A stretch of DNA of 64,000 nucleotides. It comes from Motacilla alba alba (taxonomy: Eukaryota; Chordata; Aves; Passeriformes; Motacillidae). Location: positions 24,162,286 through 24,226,285 of the forward strand of contig NC_052021.1 of the NCBI RefSeq assembly GCF_015832195.1. The letters run 5' to 3'. Shown here piece after piece: positions 14,801-28,796 of this stretch. The notes under the pieces are model-generated. The model was not told the origin of the DNA. It was given only the letters and a program-made list of their open reading frames with translations, and made no database searches. Within the stretch, counting starts at the first letter, position 1. Each line of letters starts with the position of its first letter. The position numbers were made by a program, and so were the translations under genes.

Positions 14801-17800
14801 GAGTCCAAAAAGCTGCTTGAGGTCACCCCAAAAATGTGCCAAGGCAGAGACCTCCAAACCTGAGGGATGCACTGAGTTACTGTCCTTGCAGGACTTGCAC
14901 TTACTTTCTTTTCTTGCCTCTTGGACCACATCTATGGTGTTTGTAGCGGGTACAGTGCAGAAGGCAAGCTATAAAGAAGGGGCTCCCAGGCAGGCACTGA
15001 GAACCACCACAGGATGGGTCAGCACCTCTGGCAGCTCAGCTCTCCTAAGCAGGGAGCGTGTGGGGACTGCAGGTGAGATCTTGTCCCATCCTCCCATCTA
15101 AAACAGAGGAGAAAACAGTACTGACCCTTGCAATTGTTCTGATGACTAAAGAGCCAGGTTATAACAGTGCTGAAACTGACTCTTACCTCTTGCTAATTCT
15201 TATTCTGAGCATAAAATTAAACAGTTCATTTTAAAAGCAGTAAAATGACTCCTACTTCAGAACACAGCTCTCAGGGGGAAAAAAGAAAGTTTGCAATTTC
15301 AGCAGGGCAATGCATGAGATGGTCTGTTAATTACCAAAGGAAAGGCAGCTGGTTCAGTTCCTGCTATCTTAATCATTTTCCTCTCTTTGATGTCTTGATC
15401 ACATCTTTTGAACAACATGCTTGAAGCATAACACTGCAGAGAACACTTATTTTCATAATGAAAGGGAAATATTTTGCTCCATGCATAATATTTAGTTATC
15501 CTGATAGGCTGCACTGATAGGACTTCATATACTGTGTTTTCAAACTAATGCTGAGTTTAAAAGGCCTGCAGGGCAGTGCAAGGGCTTCTATCAAATGATA
15601 AATACATAATCGGTGTACGTGTCCAGCATCCTTTAAAGTGATATCAAATGGTTTCTAATAAGAAAGATGCAAGCACCTAAAACTTTCTTGTCCTAAAGGC
15701 ATGAAAAGGAAGTTTACTTGTTTCTCATTTTAGTTTTCAAAGTTAAAATTTCTAGGCCATATGAAAATGACATTAATCCTTCACACAGTGTGACAGCATA
15801 TCCACTGTTGCAGAGAATACATAATCAAAAACTCTCTCCCACTTCCCACAGACACCAGAGAGGGCCAAAAATCTGGAGGAAGCACAGAGTTTTGAAAGCT
15901 GCCAAGAACAGGATGGAGTTCTGTGAGAGTTGCAGCGATCTATAGCAAATATATTTGCATGTTCCTTCACACAGTGCTACAGTAACAGGAAAAGCTGGAG
16001 GATGACCCAGCTACACGTACATGGCACTGAATTCCTTGAGAGGCAGCTGGCCATGAGGGCTGGGACAGCAGCTTTCTGCAGCTGCCTGCAGTTAGAAGGT
16101 CTTTCCTTAATAAATGGGCTGAGATTCAATTTATCCTAACTGTAAATTGGAATCTGAAATCAGCAGGGATATCCCCAACAGGCTGCACACCAGACTAAGA
16201 GGTAGTGAAGCATGCAGGAGAACTCACTATAAAGATGTTCAGAGACAGGAAAAAGGTCTCCAAAATGCTTATGACCTGGGCAGAAAGGTCAGGGTTATGG
16301 CAAAAACTCAGCCCTTGCTCTAATTCTGTATGTGCAATCTAAGTCTTGATATTACAGGTTACACTGAATCTATCTAAACAAAACCTGGCTGTGGAGGAGT
16401 GACTTCAGGATGCAGACTTGACTTTAAGCACAACACCCATTTCCTCACTCTTTTCACTTGAAACCAGATGTTTTTATGTTTGTGTGTGTGACATTTACAC
16501 TTAACAATGCAGACTCTGGTCAAATTTGCTGAAACAGTGAGCAAAGCTATGGTTAAACTACTTCCTATGTGCAAAAGCACTTTGAACATCGTGTGTGTCA
16601 CAGACTGGTGAGTCAGAGCACAACCACTGCCCAGTTGAGGGGGTCAGATCTGCTTTGAGCTGCAGCTGGGCAGATGTGGGAGGCAGCTGGTCACTGCTCA
16701 CCATGGCCTGGTGCTGCCCCTTCCCTCCTGTGGTTAGCACCGCCACACATCTGCCAGAAGGACCAGGTGTGCCACCCCTTGAAAGTACAGAAGAGGAAAA
16801 CCCTACAGGAAATGGGCTCTAGTTAATCCCCACTGGTCTGGGAGGTGGATGTGACCTGTGGTTGGGAGTAGCTGGAAGAGATGACACTTTACCCCAGCAC
16901 AGGATAACATCCCTGACCACAGCTCCTGCCTTCCAACCGACATCAGAGCTACTCTCCCAAAAAAGGAAATAATTTGGGACTCTTTTGGCTCCCTGAATTG
17001 GCTAACCACAGTCTCAGGGAAGCACCAAGACAAAGAGGTTGCAGGGAAGAGGATCGGGGATCTCTGTCACCCTGCACAGCAGGAGCCTGACTGGCTCTGG
17101 GACCCAGACCCATGTGTTCCTCTGGTGGGAGCTGCATGGGGTACTAGAAAAGAGGATGTACACCATGTGCCCAGACACACGGTAACAACCTGAAACCACT
17201 CATACCACCAGCACATGGGAAAGAACAGGGACACAAACACCATCCCAAACACCCCTCTCCTTGTATTTGCCCCACTGCAGAGCAGCTTCCAAAAGCTGCT
17301 CACTTTCAATTCAAAAGAGCCTTATATTCCACGTTAGAGTGCTGCAGAGGCAGACTCAGTGTGAGGGCAGGCCAAAAGCCAGCCCAGATTCCTGACCAGG
17401 TGACAGAGGCCTCCCATGCTCTACTTGGCCTTTTTCCAGTGAGGTCCCAAGAGTGGAGAAAGGCAGGGATCAGCATCAATGCCAGCCAAGCCAGTGAGAG
17501 GCAGGGGAAGGCCCTGCCTGGGGGTGACCACACTCATCCTGCCCTTAGAGGAATGGTGGGCAGACAGGAGCAAAGAGATACACACACCCCTCAGCTACAG
17601 CTTCATTCTCTAATTTAGCCCTGCACAGAGCAGAACTCTACCCAGTCAGTTTCCAAAAATAAAAATAGATTGATTTTTGTTGCTGGGGCAGCCCCCTACA
17701 TTCACAGAGCCAGTAAGGGGCTACTCCCTGTCTCGGAGCTGTCCCCTGACAGATGAGCCTCCCAGGAGCTGGGATGTGCCCAAGAAGCCCCCATGGCTGC

Positions 17801-20800
17801 AAGGCCAGCTGAGAGCCCACGAAAAACTGAGCCAGTGCATTCTGCACAAATGTCAGGAACAGCTGCTGCAGCAACTTCAGTTTCTTGCCCCTACACGTAC
17901 AACTCTCCCCCAGCACAGGACAGACCAAGTAATTTCTAGCACCAGGGGTTTGTGCTACCTAGGGAATGCTAAGCATGCAGCTGAATCCTGATTTAAACAT
18001 TCATATTTATTAAGAAATCACATTTCTAGTGGGTTGAAAATATAGGTCACCAGAGGAGTTTTGGAGCATCCTAAGAAATATTACTATACCTCTAAACAAG
18101 ATTGAAAGACACTCAGTATGTTTGCAATTTGGCCTATTTTCAGCAATAGTAATGATAATAGTTTTTATATCCTGTTTCTCCTCCTGACAGCATGAAGGAA
18201 AACTCTTACAGTCTAAGACAACAGCAACTAACACAGGATAATAAAACCACAGATTGTAGAAATATGAAGGCACTCAAAATAAATCAAATTAGAAGACGTA
18301 ATTTGAGAGAGGGAGGCATCTCATGTTGTGATAACAGACTTTCCTGCTGGCAAATCCATAGCACTCCATGGCCAGAATCATCATTAGCATGTTACTTCAC
18401 AAAGATCTATTAAACCAGGAGAGAAATGAAAAGATCTCCCCACCACAAAAAACAGTGAAGCAGTGGGAGTTGCAAAAGAGGCCTTTGATTCACCCTTAAT
18501 TCACCAGATGAATAATTTCATATTGAGCAAACATCAAACCACACTGAAGAGACACAACCAAAACCTCCCAATCCCTGAAGCCACTTCAGCTGACTCACTA
18601 AACCATGCAACATTGATCACACACATTGCCAAAGTGCTATGGTTTACCTTATTACAGGCATTAGTGAATTCATGGCATCTTTGCCTAAACCTTGACCTGC
18701 ACTGCAAGACCATTTGACTCAGTTTATCTACAAAGAAAGCAAGTTTGCTCTGCCATGTATTTGAGGAGACCGAGTTTGAGGCAGGGTGAGCACCCCACTA
18801 CTCATGCACTGTTACTTATTAAGTTGAAGTAAATGGCCCATGAGATTTAAACGGAGATCAAAGGGAGACCAAATCCTGCCCCTGCAATTTTGGCAACAGC
18901 ATCTCTTTGCAAGATCAGTTTTGAGCATGTGGAGTCAAAATCATTATTATAGTTCACTGCTCAAGCATGAGGCACCTCAACTCCTCTGCCCAGCAAACCT
19001 CCATGGACACAAGGAGGAATTCAGATGCGGCAGAGAAAGAGAACTAACCAATTTTTGAAAACTCACATCAGAGAAAAAACTTCAGAGGACAGAGTTTTGC
19101 AATAAATGTTCTTAATTTTAATGCCCCTTGTATAATCTTTATGCATTAGGGCAACAAAAAGTCTAGTAAGCATTTCATAGCCGGAGTAGCACTGCTAAGT
19201 GTTAGCCTCCCTTTATCTAAGGTGAGTGACAGCTGCTGGCAATCCCTCCAGCCCAGCTCCTGCTAATCCCCATCTGCCCATGAGGCAATACAACCTCAGG
19301 AAATGGGCCCAGTATCTCAAGCATGTTATCATTAACAGTGTCCCACCTTCCTGCTTTACAATTTGTTCCTGTGCCTTCACCACATCTCTGGGGAAGCTGA
19401 GAGGGAGCCAGGCATCTGCTGTTAGGTGATTGCAGCTGCACCTGACACAAAATGGCTCATTCCACACTCAAGGGTCCCAACCATGCAACTGCCCAGGAGA
19501 TGCTTTTTTGCCTCCCTGGTCAGTGCAGAGTGCTGACCCCAGTTCCTCAGGCCAGCAGCTAACACAAAGAGCTCCTTGATGTGTTCAGCAATCACCAAAG
19601 ACACTACTAAGGACAATCCTTTTTCTTGTCCCAGAACATATTCAAGCAGCCAGAGCAGCAGTGGAAAACCAGAGCCACACCTGATACTTGCCAGGACCAG
19701 CTGAAGGGATGCTGGCATGGGCAGCTCAAAAACTTCCAGAAATAGTGCAGTTTCTGACACACAGGTACTCACCATCTCCTGAGAAAAGTTTCAGGCAGGC
19801 CTACAAACCCCCAAACAAATCCCAAATCCATTCTCTTGGGGCCGCTCTTTCCTAAGATCTGCTCAGTGACAATAGGCAAGTTGTGCCAGATCTCCCACTT
19901 TGCAGGAATAAAAAACACCACTAGATCCACACCATTTCCATGCAGGACTGCATGGGTTTCACCAGGGGTGTATGAGTGTTTCACAAGCCTTGGAGAAGCA
20001 GTTAGCTGGAAGCACAAAGCATCACTGCACTCTCACCAGCCATGGTTCCTCCCCACCACCCATTTTCAGTCTCTCTACACATAAACCCTTTTGACAGAAA
20101 CTTAACAACAAACAATCATCATTATCCCAGCTCAAATGCTCCCCTCAATGCAGAAAGATGGCTTATAGCCTTCTGGTTTTGCCTTCAGCAAATTACATTA
20201 AAGAGCTGCAAGAGCTTCCCTCATGATCCCCCACGCTGCTACCTATTGGTGACACTGTCACAGTAAGCACGGGCTCCTAAGTGCCTCTGAAGTTTCACTG
20301 ATGTTTGTGGAAAAGCACAAAGATACCAGCTATCATTTTAACAAGTGGTCTCTGCACATTTTTCCTCCACTGAACTGTGAATTTATGTCCAAGAAAGCCT
20401 ATGTTACTTCTACCAGCATTTCTGAAACAGACCACAAAGCTCAGTGTGAAAACTGCCTTAAAACATAAGGGACCGTGTTCCCCTCTGGGGTCTCCCAAAG
20501 AAAACAGCCTCTACGACAGAGTTCAACATCTAAAGGGCAAGTGAGTCTCAGGCTGCTTTGATGAAATAGGCTGCAGCCATCCTAAAGCCTCCTTAGTTCA
20601 CTGACACATCTCATAGGGCTGATTTGTTAAAAAAACAGGCACTGAGCGTGCCAGAGAGGACAGTGAGCAATCGTCATGTCAGGTCCTGGGAACGTTCCCC
20701 AGCACAGGGGGATGGAGAGACACCAGCCAGCAGGATAGCTGGCCAAACAGCCAGGGTCAAGGACAGCTTTGGACAAGGAGCTCAGCCCTTTGGAACAGAG

Positions 20801-23800
20801 TCAGCACCCAACTTTGTGAACAGGACAGCTTCAAGTGACACTAAATTTAATGGCAGTAGGTCTGTAACCTCACAACTAAGACTCACAAGGACAGAAATCC
20901 CAGGGTTTGCTATGGCCTTGTCCTTACCCCAGAGACAAATGCCAAAAATATTAACAAATAGCAGATATGGAAGATGAAAAGAGAGTGTGTTTGTCTGAAA
21001 CATCCCAGCATCATTTTTGGTTCATCAGCATCACAAACCAGCCTACAAAGGAGCTTGCTGATAATCACCCCAGCTGTCTCTGCTGATACACATAAGATGT
21101 GGCACATCACTTCTGTGTCTGCCAACACTACAAGCTCCAAATGTGACCCTGGCTCCCCTCCCCAAGCACTGAGAAACTCGTGTTATGTTTGGCTCCCCTC
21201 TTGTCCTCCTTCCACAAAAACAGCACGCTTCCACAGTGTCAATCTGGAATTATTTACTGTTGTTGAAGCTCAGACAGAAACCACAGGCCACCTCTCACCC
21301 AAGCAGCACATGCAGAGCTTGTCCAAGTGACAGGGGGATTCACCCAAGTGCTCCAGCAACCCTGCCAAGAGTGTCATCAGGCAACCTGCTGCCCCCTAAG
21401 ACCATGCCCTTCTCTCCCACTCTATTCCCAAGACCTGCTGAAAACCAGTTTATCAGTGCTATCAGAACATTAAATAGACACCACTTGCTTAAAATTACCT
21501 TCATTAAAGCTAACGTGTGAACATAATCAGCCACATTTTCTGTCCTCTGCTTTTCTAAGTGCAGTGTCACTTGCAAGGATTTAGGACTAGGTCTGAAACT
21601 CCCTGAAGGGAGGAAAATGAAACTGTGACAGAACCAAAGTTGCAGGCATCCTCCCTCATGTTGACACAGCACACAGCTCAGGGACGGGGCAGAGCGAGGA
21701 GCGCATCAACTCCAAATCACACCTGGCTACATCTGAAAAACCACCCGTCAAGGCCAAACTTACTCTTGGCATCTGCATCTGGCCCCTGCCAGCAAGAGCA
21801 AGGCAGTGCCCAGCAGTGCAAATAACCCACCACACCCTCCGTTGCCCCCACTGAACTGTTGCCACTGCCTGGGCTGAACAGCTCACCTGTATTCAGTCTG
21901 CAGTGACTGCAAGAAGTGAGAGGCAGGAAAAGCTGTTTGCTCTCTACCTTTGAGGGTGGAGGCCAGAGCAGCTTGGCAGAGTGAAGGCTAAGAAGGAACA
22001 TGAATATTCTGTGGAAAGTAGTGGAGAGTAGAGAGACAGAAGGTCGAATCAAACAGAGTGAAGAGACCTGTTTATGCAAAAGGACAGAACTGGTGTGAGA
22101 ACAGGATGCTTGTGAATAATAAAAGGTCTGCACTGGAAGTTATTAACCATCAGAAGAAATTTGAAGCTTCCACTCAAGCTAACCCAACCCTGAAGGTTCT
22201 GATGTGGGAATGCAATATCCTTGTACAGCATTAATGGCCTAGATCTGTCCCAGGTCTGTGCTCTACAGTTCCGTGACCCGCTCAGTAGTTTCAGCCATAA
22301 AAGACACACTTTTTTCCATCAGCCCATATTATCCACCTGTCTTACGACAGCTCTGAGAAGGCATTTCTGCAGGAGACACACTGCTGCAAACACAAGGCTC
22401 TCCCTGTCTGATCTGCCCACCTTGCAAAGAGATGCTGATGTAAAGAGTGTTGGGGGACCCTTGGATGAAAGGCATTAGGTAAGTACAAACCCTGAATCTA
22501 TATTAATTGTAATACCAGACACGGTATCTCTAACAAAATAAACTGCCACTTGACCCAAGGCTGGGAAACAGAAAGTGATCTGCCAAGCCCAGATGTGCAA
22601 CCCAAGCCCATAAACATGTGGTGGGATGCAGAAAGAAGTGCATGGAGCAGAAGAGGGAGCTGGAAGTGATGATGAGAGGGTCACTTCCTCACAGCATGGG
22701 CTGTGCTTCGTGACTTCATCTGGTCAAGACTCAACAGCTCTCACTGCTGTGAACAACATAGAGCAAGGCTCAACAGCATGAGCTACTGCCATACACCTAA
22801 GGGACATCTGGGAAGGCAGCACAAAATACTGGCTGGGCCAGAATGAAGCTGTACCTAAGCTCAGCATTATGTTTTTAATAAACTTAGATGGTAACTGCTT
22901 AACAGCAGCACAGAGAACTCAGTGTGCTTAGTCTTAAGCAGCTAGCAGGGAACAGACTTTCTGACCCAAACACATGACTTGACTGCTATGTTTAATAGCA
23001 GTCTTTAGTCCAAAAATTTGTCAATTTGTTCCTTGTTTGAACCACTTGTCCTTTCAGTCTTAGTATCACTTGTCAACAAAGTGTTAAAAACCCAATCACA
23101 TAAATAAAATTTAATTGTATTCCACCTCATACCCGAGAATGCTGTAATTCCTCACTATTGTCAAGAGTCTGAACCTGTTCATCATTTACCTGTGCCTGTA
23201 TCAGAAAAATTCATGCTCTGCATTCAGATGAGCAACTCTCTCTCCTCTTTCCTCTGCTTCTATAATACTTCAGCTGATGTGGGATATTATTTCAGACAGG
23301 TTTGGTATGAGAAAAATTGGAGTGATCCCAGCCCCAGAAAGACCAAGCAGAAATATGGATGGGAGGCTTGTCTGTTTTAATCAGATTAGATCCTGACCTC
23401 TAAAGGTAACTTTACAAATATTTTCTTCCATATCCTTCACAGAAACAGCTGGAAATAAATCTAGAAGCAAACCAAGGAACAAGAGTTACAAGAATATCAT
23501 AAATGGCTTCATTTGATCTGTGGTGTTGTTTCTGAAAGATATGGAAGTTAATTTATAATGTTAGCAACTTGACAACCACTCTTTTTAGTAGGAACTCAGC
23601 TATTGTGTTTTGAAACAAACAGGCTCTAGCATGGGCAGGGCCTCACCTGTGACTATGACTTGGCTATTATTTTATCAACTAGAAGCAAGGCTGGGCTGCA
23701 AAACCCTTCACCTTGTTTCACATGTAGAATCCAAGAGTTTGTCTTGGCTAACCAGCAGGTACAGGAGCCTCATCTGATACAAATGCACTGGAAAGTGCTA

Positions 23801-25953
23801 CCCACAACTGCAGATCCCCACACATTTCCCATAAACCATCAGAGGTGTTTGATGGACACAGAGACCAGAACATGGGCAACAGTGGGAAAAAAGCCTGGGA
23901 ACTCAGATAAAGCCCCAAAGTGAATGGACACTTGCTGATGAGAGCATTGCAAAGTTGGCTTTGGTGCTTGGCTCCGGGTAAAACAATGACATAATGCTGT
24001 GTTTACTAGCAGGGAAATCTGAGGGTTGGAAATGGATCTGTAAAAAACCACTAACACGTTTTTTGACAAGCCAACAGATTAACATCTATTGTCACTGGGG
24101 CAAGGCCAAACTCCACTGGAAATGGTCCAGGAGTTTGATGTCACCAAGAGGGTCACAAGGACGTCAGCTGAAGAGCGTTCCCATGTCATCTCAGCATTTA
24201 CTGCCCTTCTGTTTAACCCTTTCTGCCACAACGCACAGTAGGGAACATCTTGGCCTTTTGGCAATAGAAGTTTGACTGAGATTGCTACAGCTCACGTTGC
24301 CCAGATGCAGAAGGTTGATGAAGGGCCAGGCAGGACGGGCTGCCAGCAGATAAAACACACATTTGACTGTCAGGGCTTTGCTAGTACTGAATAAAGTATC
24401 TCTCTTTACACAAATAAAAACAGTGGACATTATTTCTTCATTTGACTCCTTAGGGTCGTTGCAAGTCACCTGTGAACCAAATCACATGGCCAGTTGCAGC
24501 CTCACCCTTATCTGAATCAAAGTCTTTATCATAACCCAGCCAACGCCTCTCACACACTGTAAGACAACAGCCAAGCAGTTTTAGCTCCACACAAGAGCCC
24601 AACAAAGGATACCTGGAACCCCATAAATGCCAGTGCCTGGTAGAGAACAATCTCACTCTTATCAGATGAATCAGGGCCCTGATGGCTCAGATCACTGCAG
24701 GGATAACATGATGGGCAGAGCTCCACAAAGCCCTTGGCACACAGGGTAACCTTTCCTCAGGAGTGGTAAAAACATCAGGGCTATGCTCTCAGTCTTCCAC
24801 AGACCCTCAAATCCCAGAGGAAGGATCTGGTGATTGCTCATAAGATGCTCTTCAGTCCAGCACTACTGCATTTGGCAGAGCACCTAAAACTCCAGAATTA
24901 AGATAATGGGAAATAACCCCGTGCTGTGGGCAGTGTTAGAGCTTGCCAGAGGGAAGGGAAAAAATTGGAAGAATAAAAGAATATTCTTAAGGTCTGGCTA
25001 GGACTGTGACATCAGCTCTAATGGAACCAATTGCAAACCTCTCCTTTCCACCTCATTTCTTTGACCATGCCCTCCTGTTGCTCCAGTGCAGAGCAATACA
25101 GAAGTCAAAATGAAGCAAAGCACATGTGTGTACACACAAAGATCTCACATCAAACCCCAATTCCTACCAAACGCTTGCACACTCACTCAACGCACCAAGA
25201 GAAGATTTCTGTAGAACAACAACCCCGGTGGTCATTCTGGCCAACACCAGGGCATGCGGATGAACAGTCTTACAGCTCAGGGGGTGGTAGAAAACCCAGC
25301 ACCATCACAGCCAAGCAGTTTCACCAACACCACCACCAGGGAGGCCAAGGGGCTGAGCGGCAGTGCCTTGCTCCCATCCCCAGCTGTGAGTCCCTCAGAC
25401 CCTGCTCCTCGTGCCACAGCCCCAGTTATTTCAAAACAGGAGATCCCACCGAGACAGCAGTGCCTCACACACCTGTGCACTGTCACCCTCCAGTGCCACC
25501 GGCAAACTGCCTTTGCACTGGTCCTACAGCCAGAGGGAGGTTTAAGGACAGACAGACAGACCCTGCTGCACAGACCACGCCTGCAGTCTCCAAGGGTTGT
25601 TACCCATGGAAAATTCACTGACAATATTTTTAGTTTAAATGGAACTATTTATACTGGGGATGTCTGTATTAAATGATGAAATGCAAGCTACAGCTGCCCA
25701 GCTCAGAAACAGGTGGAAAGCTGCTTCTTCAAAACAGTCCAGAGTTTTGACACAGGCTGCTACAATCACAAAGACAGCAGCAAAAGTTTAAACTGAAAAT
25801 TTCTTCTTGAATAATAACAGCCAAAACACTCCTCCATATGCTTCAAGTGAGAGTATTCCAGAGGTGGCTACTGCTAGATTTCTCTTGAGTAAAACATCCT
25901 GGGTTGTCTTTATAAAACACTTTTTGCTGAAAGGTTAGAGAAAAGTTAGCTGA

Positions 25954-25956
<3 letters not shown>
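2859..25956. other. SH3PXD2A intron 1 segment, unique sequence
   Basis: Ordinary non-coding sequence. Open frames of 100-196 codons occur on both strands, for example 3422-3862, 5817-6278, 10705-11220 (minus) and 25031-25621. They overlap each other in other frames, have mixed composition, and show no recognisable domain or flanking splice pattern. I treat them as chance frames. The segment contains a short TATC/TA tract (2984-3010) and an A-rich patch (6276-6307). No tRNA or other RNA gene was recognised. Confidence 0.55.
2984..3010. repeat. Short (TATC)n / (TA)n microsatellite
   Basis: About four TATC units run into a short TA alternation in SH3PXD2A intron 1. It is just to the right of the CR1 remnant. 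Confidence 0.7.

Positions 25957-25984
<28 letters not shown>
25957..25984. repeat. Uninterrupted 28-base G homopolymer
   Basis: A run of 28 consecutive G residues in SH3PXD2A intron 1, preceded by GAATT and followed by CAAAAG. Such a tract can form intramolecular G-quadruplexes and is hard to sequence, so its exact length is uncertain. Confidence 0.95.
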
Positions 25985-28254
25985 CAAAAGAACTTGTTAA
26001 GGACATCCAAGGCTTGTAAAATGCATAAGGTACAGGATTGCTACCTTCTGGTGCATGGAAAACCAGCATGGATGTTCCTCTAGAACCAGTCACTTTTTAC
26101 TCTTCTCTAACAATATCTTGTTATTAATGAAAATAAGCAGCCTTTTGGTTAATCAAAAGCCATATTACCATCAGTGCTGCTTCAGGGTTTCTAGACAGTT
26201 TCACCTGATACAGACATATTTATAAAACACACACAGAGCTTCCTTCCTGTTGCTGGCTTTCCTCTGTCCCATCCCAGAAGCCACCTCCAGAGCCTGTTTT
26301 AATCCCACTGAGGAAAATGCTGAACTGTCTTCCTGTGACATGTCTGGGAGATGGGAGGAGGGACATGCACTTATTCTGCTCTCCATGGCTTTCTTCCAGA
26401 AAAATACTTCACATGTCCTTGTTTGTTTGTTTTTAAATTCTAAGTGATTTTAATGCCAGTGAAAGTTGCTGGAATGATAGCTCTGGGAAACTGCAGACCT
26501 CTCACTTAGGCATTAGCAGGGGCTGTGCCAGCTGCCCTGATTCTGCAGAAGACCAGGAGCCTCTTCTACCATCCAGCACAGGAAAAACCATCCCTCAGCT
26601 CAGGCTGCTCAAGATGAGGCAGGTGGCAAAGCATCAAATTTTCAGGCAAAGGGAATATACTGAGCTCAAAGCAGCAAAGCAGGGCATGGGAATTGAAAAA
26701 ACACTTAAAACTGATTTTCAAAGCATTTTGCTTGGGGTCAGAGGGGTTTACTGGCAGGCTTGCACCTGCTGGAGAAGGGAAAATCAGGAATAACATTCTA
26801 GGCACAAAAAAATACACGCATGAGTTAATGTATAAATAATAAATAACCTTAGTCAAAGAGTAGGTAAATCTCACAAGATGCTGAGGGAGCAATTAGAAAT
26901 CTCATCTTCACAGAGCTAGGAAAGCAGTAATTGAGATGTTCTCTGTTGCATCAAACCCTGAGGGTACAAGAATGCCTGGAAAGAAGACTTCACCTCTGCC
27001 AGGGAGCTTTCCTGACAGGTAATGTGGAGACACCAGAGAGAGCAGCCAGCGCAGCCAGCAGCCCACTGCCAAGGGCTACTGCCAGAAAGACCATACTCCA
27101 TGCTTCACCTCAAATACTTCCACAGACCCTGGACGCCAAGACAGGGAGGAAAGCCCATGGGGAACAGGCTCAGAGTTTCCTCAGAGGGGAATGCAGCTCT
27201 TAGGTCATCCCATTCACATCCTGAGCACCTCCAGGGAAGCTCGGCCTCGCTCCCATTTCTGGATAACAGCCTGACCTTGGCCATCCCACAGCCTCTGCTC
27301 CCAGGGCAGCCCTGCCCGTAGAGGAAGAAGACCCAAATTTGGAGGTTTCAAAACTGATGCCAGCAGTCCGCCCTGAGGTCACACCTGCATCTCTACACTT
27401 TATAAAAGGTGAATAAATCTTGTTGGCTTTGCAGCAGAGCACACTGAGATCCAGAGAGCCTAAAGGCCACACTGGTAAAGGCTCTTCCACCACACTGCAC
27501 AGTGTCCTGTGTGTATCACACTGGATGTTTGTTCAAACCTCTCTGGGTGATTTATGAACTTCATGTGTTAAAGTTTGCATTTATAGGCATGTCCTGGACA
27601 GTGGAGACCCAGGCTTCCAGTATTTCTAGGGCAGCTTGGAAGACAGCCGTAAAGGAGACAGAATGGCAGTGTGGAGCTCCTGTGTTTAAACACAGCTATG
27701 GTTAGTAGAGATTTGGCATGTTTCTCCCCATGAACAGAGATAGGGGTGTTTTCCTTGTAAACAAGTTTGCATCAAGCCCATAAACCCATGCTACTGACTC
27801 TGAGAGCATCAGAGCCCAGAGCATCCCTGCGTTTAGCCAGCGTGGTTTACAGGAAAAACAAAACACACCCCATGGGTCAGAGAAACAGTGCCAGCGACAT
27901 ATCAAAACATTACTACTGCCAGTCAGGTTTCAAACACGCTATGTGTGGGACCACACATGCATTCATGGACACTGAGAGTCTAGGAATATTTTATTCTATC
28001 CAGTGAGTCAACTCAAAGAAACTGAAGAAGTTGCATTATAACAAAACAGAATTAGAGCTTTGTTGTGAAGCCATGGTACACCCAGAGCAGTCAGTGTCTG
28101 CTATGACCAATTAGGAATGCACCCAGCAAACCAGTGCAACCTGTCATACTCTGATGGAGACAAAGTTGGGGATGTGTATTCCGCCCACAAAAGGAGAATG
28201 CTCCCAGTCCAAGGACTTGGTTGGCTATCGACACATTGAGCTCCTCTTCCAAAA
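25985..28254. other. SH3PXD2A intron 1 segment, no recognisable feature
   Basis: Non-coding intronic sequence between the G homopolymer and the decamer array. I see no gene, RNA or transposon in it. Confidence 0.5.
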
Positions 28255-28296
28255 ATAAGAAGGAATAAGAAGGAATAAGAAGGAATAAGAAGGAAT
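28255..28296. repeat. Decamer tandem repeat (AGGAATAAGA)n
   Basis: Three perfect copies of AGGAATAAGA at 28261-28290, flanked by partial copies on both sides, making about four units. It is nearly all purine on the plus strand. It lies inside SH3PXD2A intron 1. Confidence 0.9.
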
Positions 28297-28752
28297 TTTG
28301 TCAAAATCAAAAAGCATGAGAGCACCAATTAAGATCATCACTGCACTCAAGCACTTATGGGTACTACTGCAATGAATAGAATATGTATTTGCTCTACCTT
28401 CACCCCTGGGTAATCTGAAGGTTATTATCCTTTCTTGTGTCCATTTTTGGGACAAGGCCTAAATGCTGACCAGACAGTAGCTTGGGTTACCACTATGCCC
28501 AGACAATCACCTGCTCACCTCAGGCTGAGGTTGTCTCACTGCTCCCACCTGCCTGTCCCTGGCTGTCATCGCCTGTCCCCATTAGCCCAGGGCAGACACC
28601 ATCTCTCAGGTCTCTCTGCACACGTTTTAGTGCAAAAGCATCCTTGCTTTGTAATTCTCTTATGCATTCCAACCCTTGCCGCACATTTATAAATACATAC
28701 AATGAGAATATCATATAACTGACATTTAGTGAATGTGAGCTTGAAGGAGTAA

Positions 28753-28795
<43 letters not shown>
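28753..28795. repeat. (ATT)14 microsatellite
   Basis: A 43-base uninterrupted ATT array in SH3PXD2A intron 1, likely polymorphic given its purity (inference). Confidence 0.95.
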
Positions 28796-28796
<1 letters not shown>

